DNA from: GCA-002790365 sp964486645
GTDB lineage: Bacteria > Bacteroidota > Ignavibacteria > Ignavibacteriales > Ignavibacteriaceae
Assembly (NCBI GenBank): GCA_964486645.1
Contig: CAZAOG010000160.1
Span: forward strand, 1-5,303
Length of the DNA: 5,303 nucleotides
Direction: 5' to 3'
Below are positions 5,278 through 5,303 of this stretch, one piece after another. A program made the translations under genes and the position numbers. The stretch's first letter is position 1. Every line of letters begins with the position of its first letter. Below the pieces are notes generated by a model that saw nothing but the letters and a program-made list of their open reading frames with translations, did no database searches and was not told the DNA's origin.

Positions 5278-5303
5278 TTAGATTATTCTAAGTTTTATTA
5301 TCA

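Larger units (their letters stand above)
5010..5303. other. AT-rich right-hand intergenic region, no convincing gene
   Basis: The longest plus-strand frame, 5081-5281 (66 codons), gives a Phe/Leu/Tyr/Cys-rich product with no recognisable domain. It has no ribosome binding site or promoter, spans the inverted repeat at 5208-5226 and ends inside the repeat copy at 5251-5277, so I regard it as spurious. A weak hairpin, TTAGA-TTAT-TCTAA (5278-5291), follows. No RNA gene was recognised. Confidence 0.6.

Noticed and set aside
5081..5281. 66-codon plus-strand hydrophobic frame, possibly a small membrane protein
   Set aside because: Hydrophobicity follows from the T-rich sequence; no start signal is visible, and the frame crosses an inverted repeat and ends within the repeat copy at 5251-5277.
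5278..5291. TTAGA-TTAT-TCTAA hairpin followed by TTTT near the right edge
   Set aside because: A 5-bp, almost all A-T stem is too weak to support a terminator call.
1..5303. CRISPR array, tRNA or rRNA genes
   Set aside because: No evenly spaced direct repeats and no tRNA or rRNA signatures were found on either strand.

Overview
The window holds one recognisable operon, carA-carB, encoding the two subunits of glutamine-dependent carbamoyl phosphate synthetase. It is flanked on both sides by AT-rich non-coding DNA full of inverted repeats. The organism looks like a member of the Bacteroidota/Ignavibacteriota (FCB) group. CarB closely resembles the Bacteroides-type protein as I remember it (for example the hinge around residues 517-537 and the C-terminal KSWDEY). 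The carA start has no Shine-Dalgarno sequence, and the only promoter-like pair found is of the Bacteroidota TTTG / TAnnTTTG type. Genus and species cannot be decided from the sequence.

Positions 1-451 contain no convincing protein-coding gene apart from a possible short leader peptide. A 25-codon open stretch at the left edge (1-78) could be the tail of an upstream gene but cannot be identified. Two small hairpins lie at 94-118 and 122-139. A TTTG-N20-TATATTTG promoter candidate at 295-326 would start a leader of about 120 nt. That leader contains a clear intrinsic terminator (406-432), a competing helix (363-374 with 399-412) that would consume the terminator's 5' arm, and a 19-codon reading frame (396-455). 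The frame runs through the terminator and stops in an ATGA overlap with the carA start. Together these resemble a transcription-attenuation control region for carAB, in outline like the leader-peptide attenuator of enterobacterial pyrBI. This is the most interesting hypothesis in the window, and it rests on sequence alone.

Positions 452-4713 are carA and carB, overlapping by ATGA. CarA is the glutaminase subunit, with its catalytic Cys-His-Glu triad intact. CarB has both ATP-grasp halves and a C-terminal regulatory domain. CarA releases ammonia from glutamine; CarB uses it with bicarbonate and two ATP to make carbamoyl phosphate for pyrimidine and arginine synthesis. Several CarB residues that bind UMP/IMP or ornithine in E. 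coli are changed.

Positions 4714-5303 are intergenic. No strong carAB terminator is visible. A 170-bp MITE-like block (4830-4999) has imperfect terminal inverted repeats and encloses a strong compound hairpin (4878-4918). Separate palindromes lie at 5025-5044 and 5208-5226. A third, directly oriented copy of the terminal repeat lies at 5251-5277, near the right edge, and could mark another element that begins or ends near or beyond the window.
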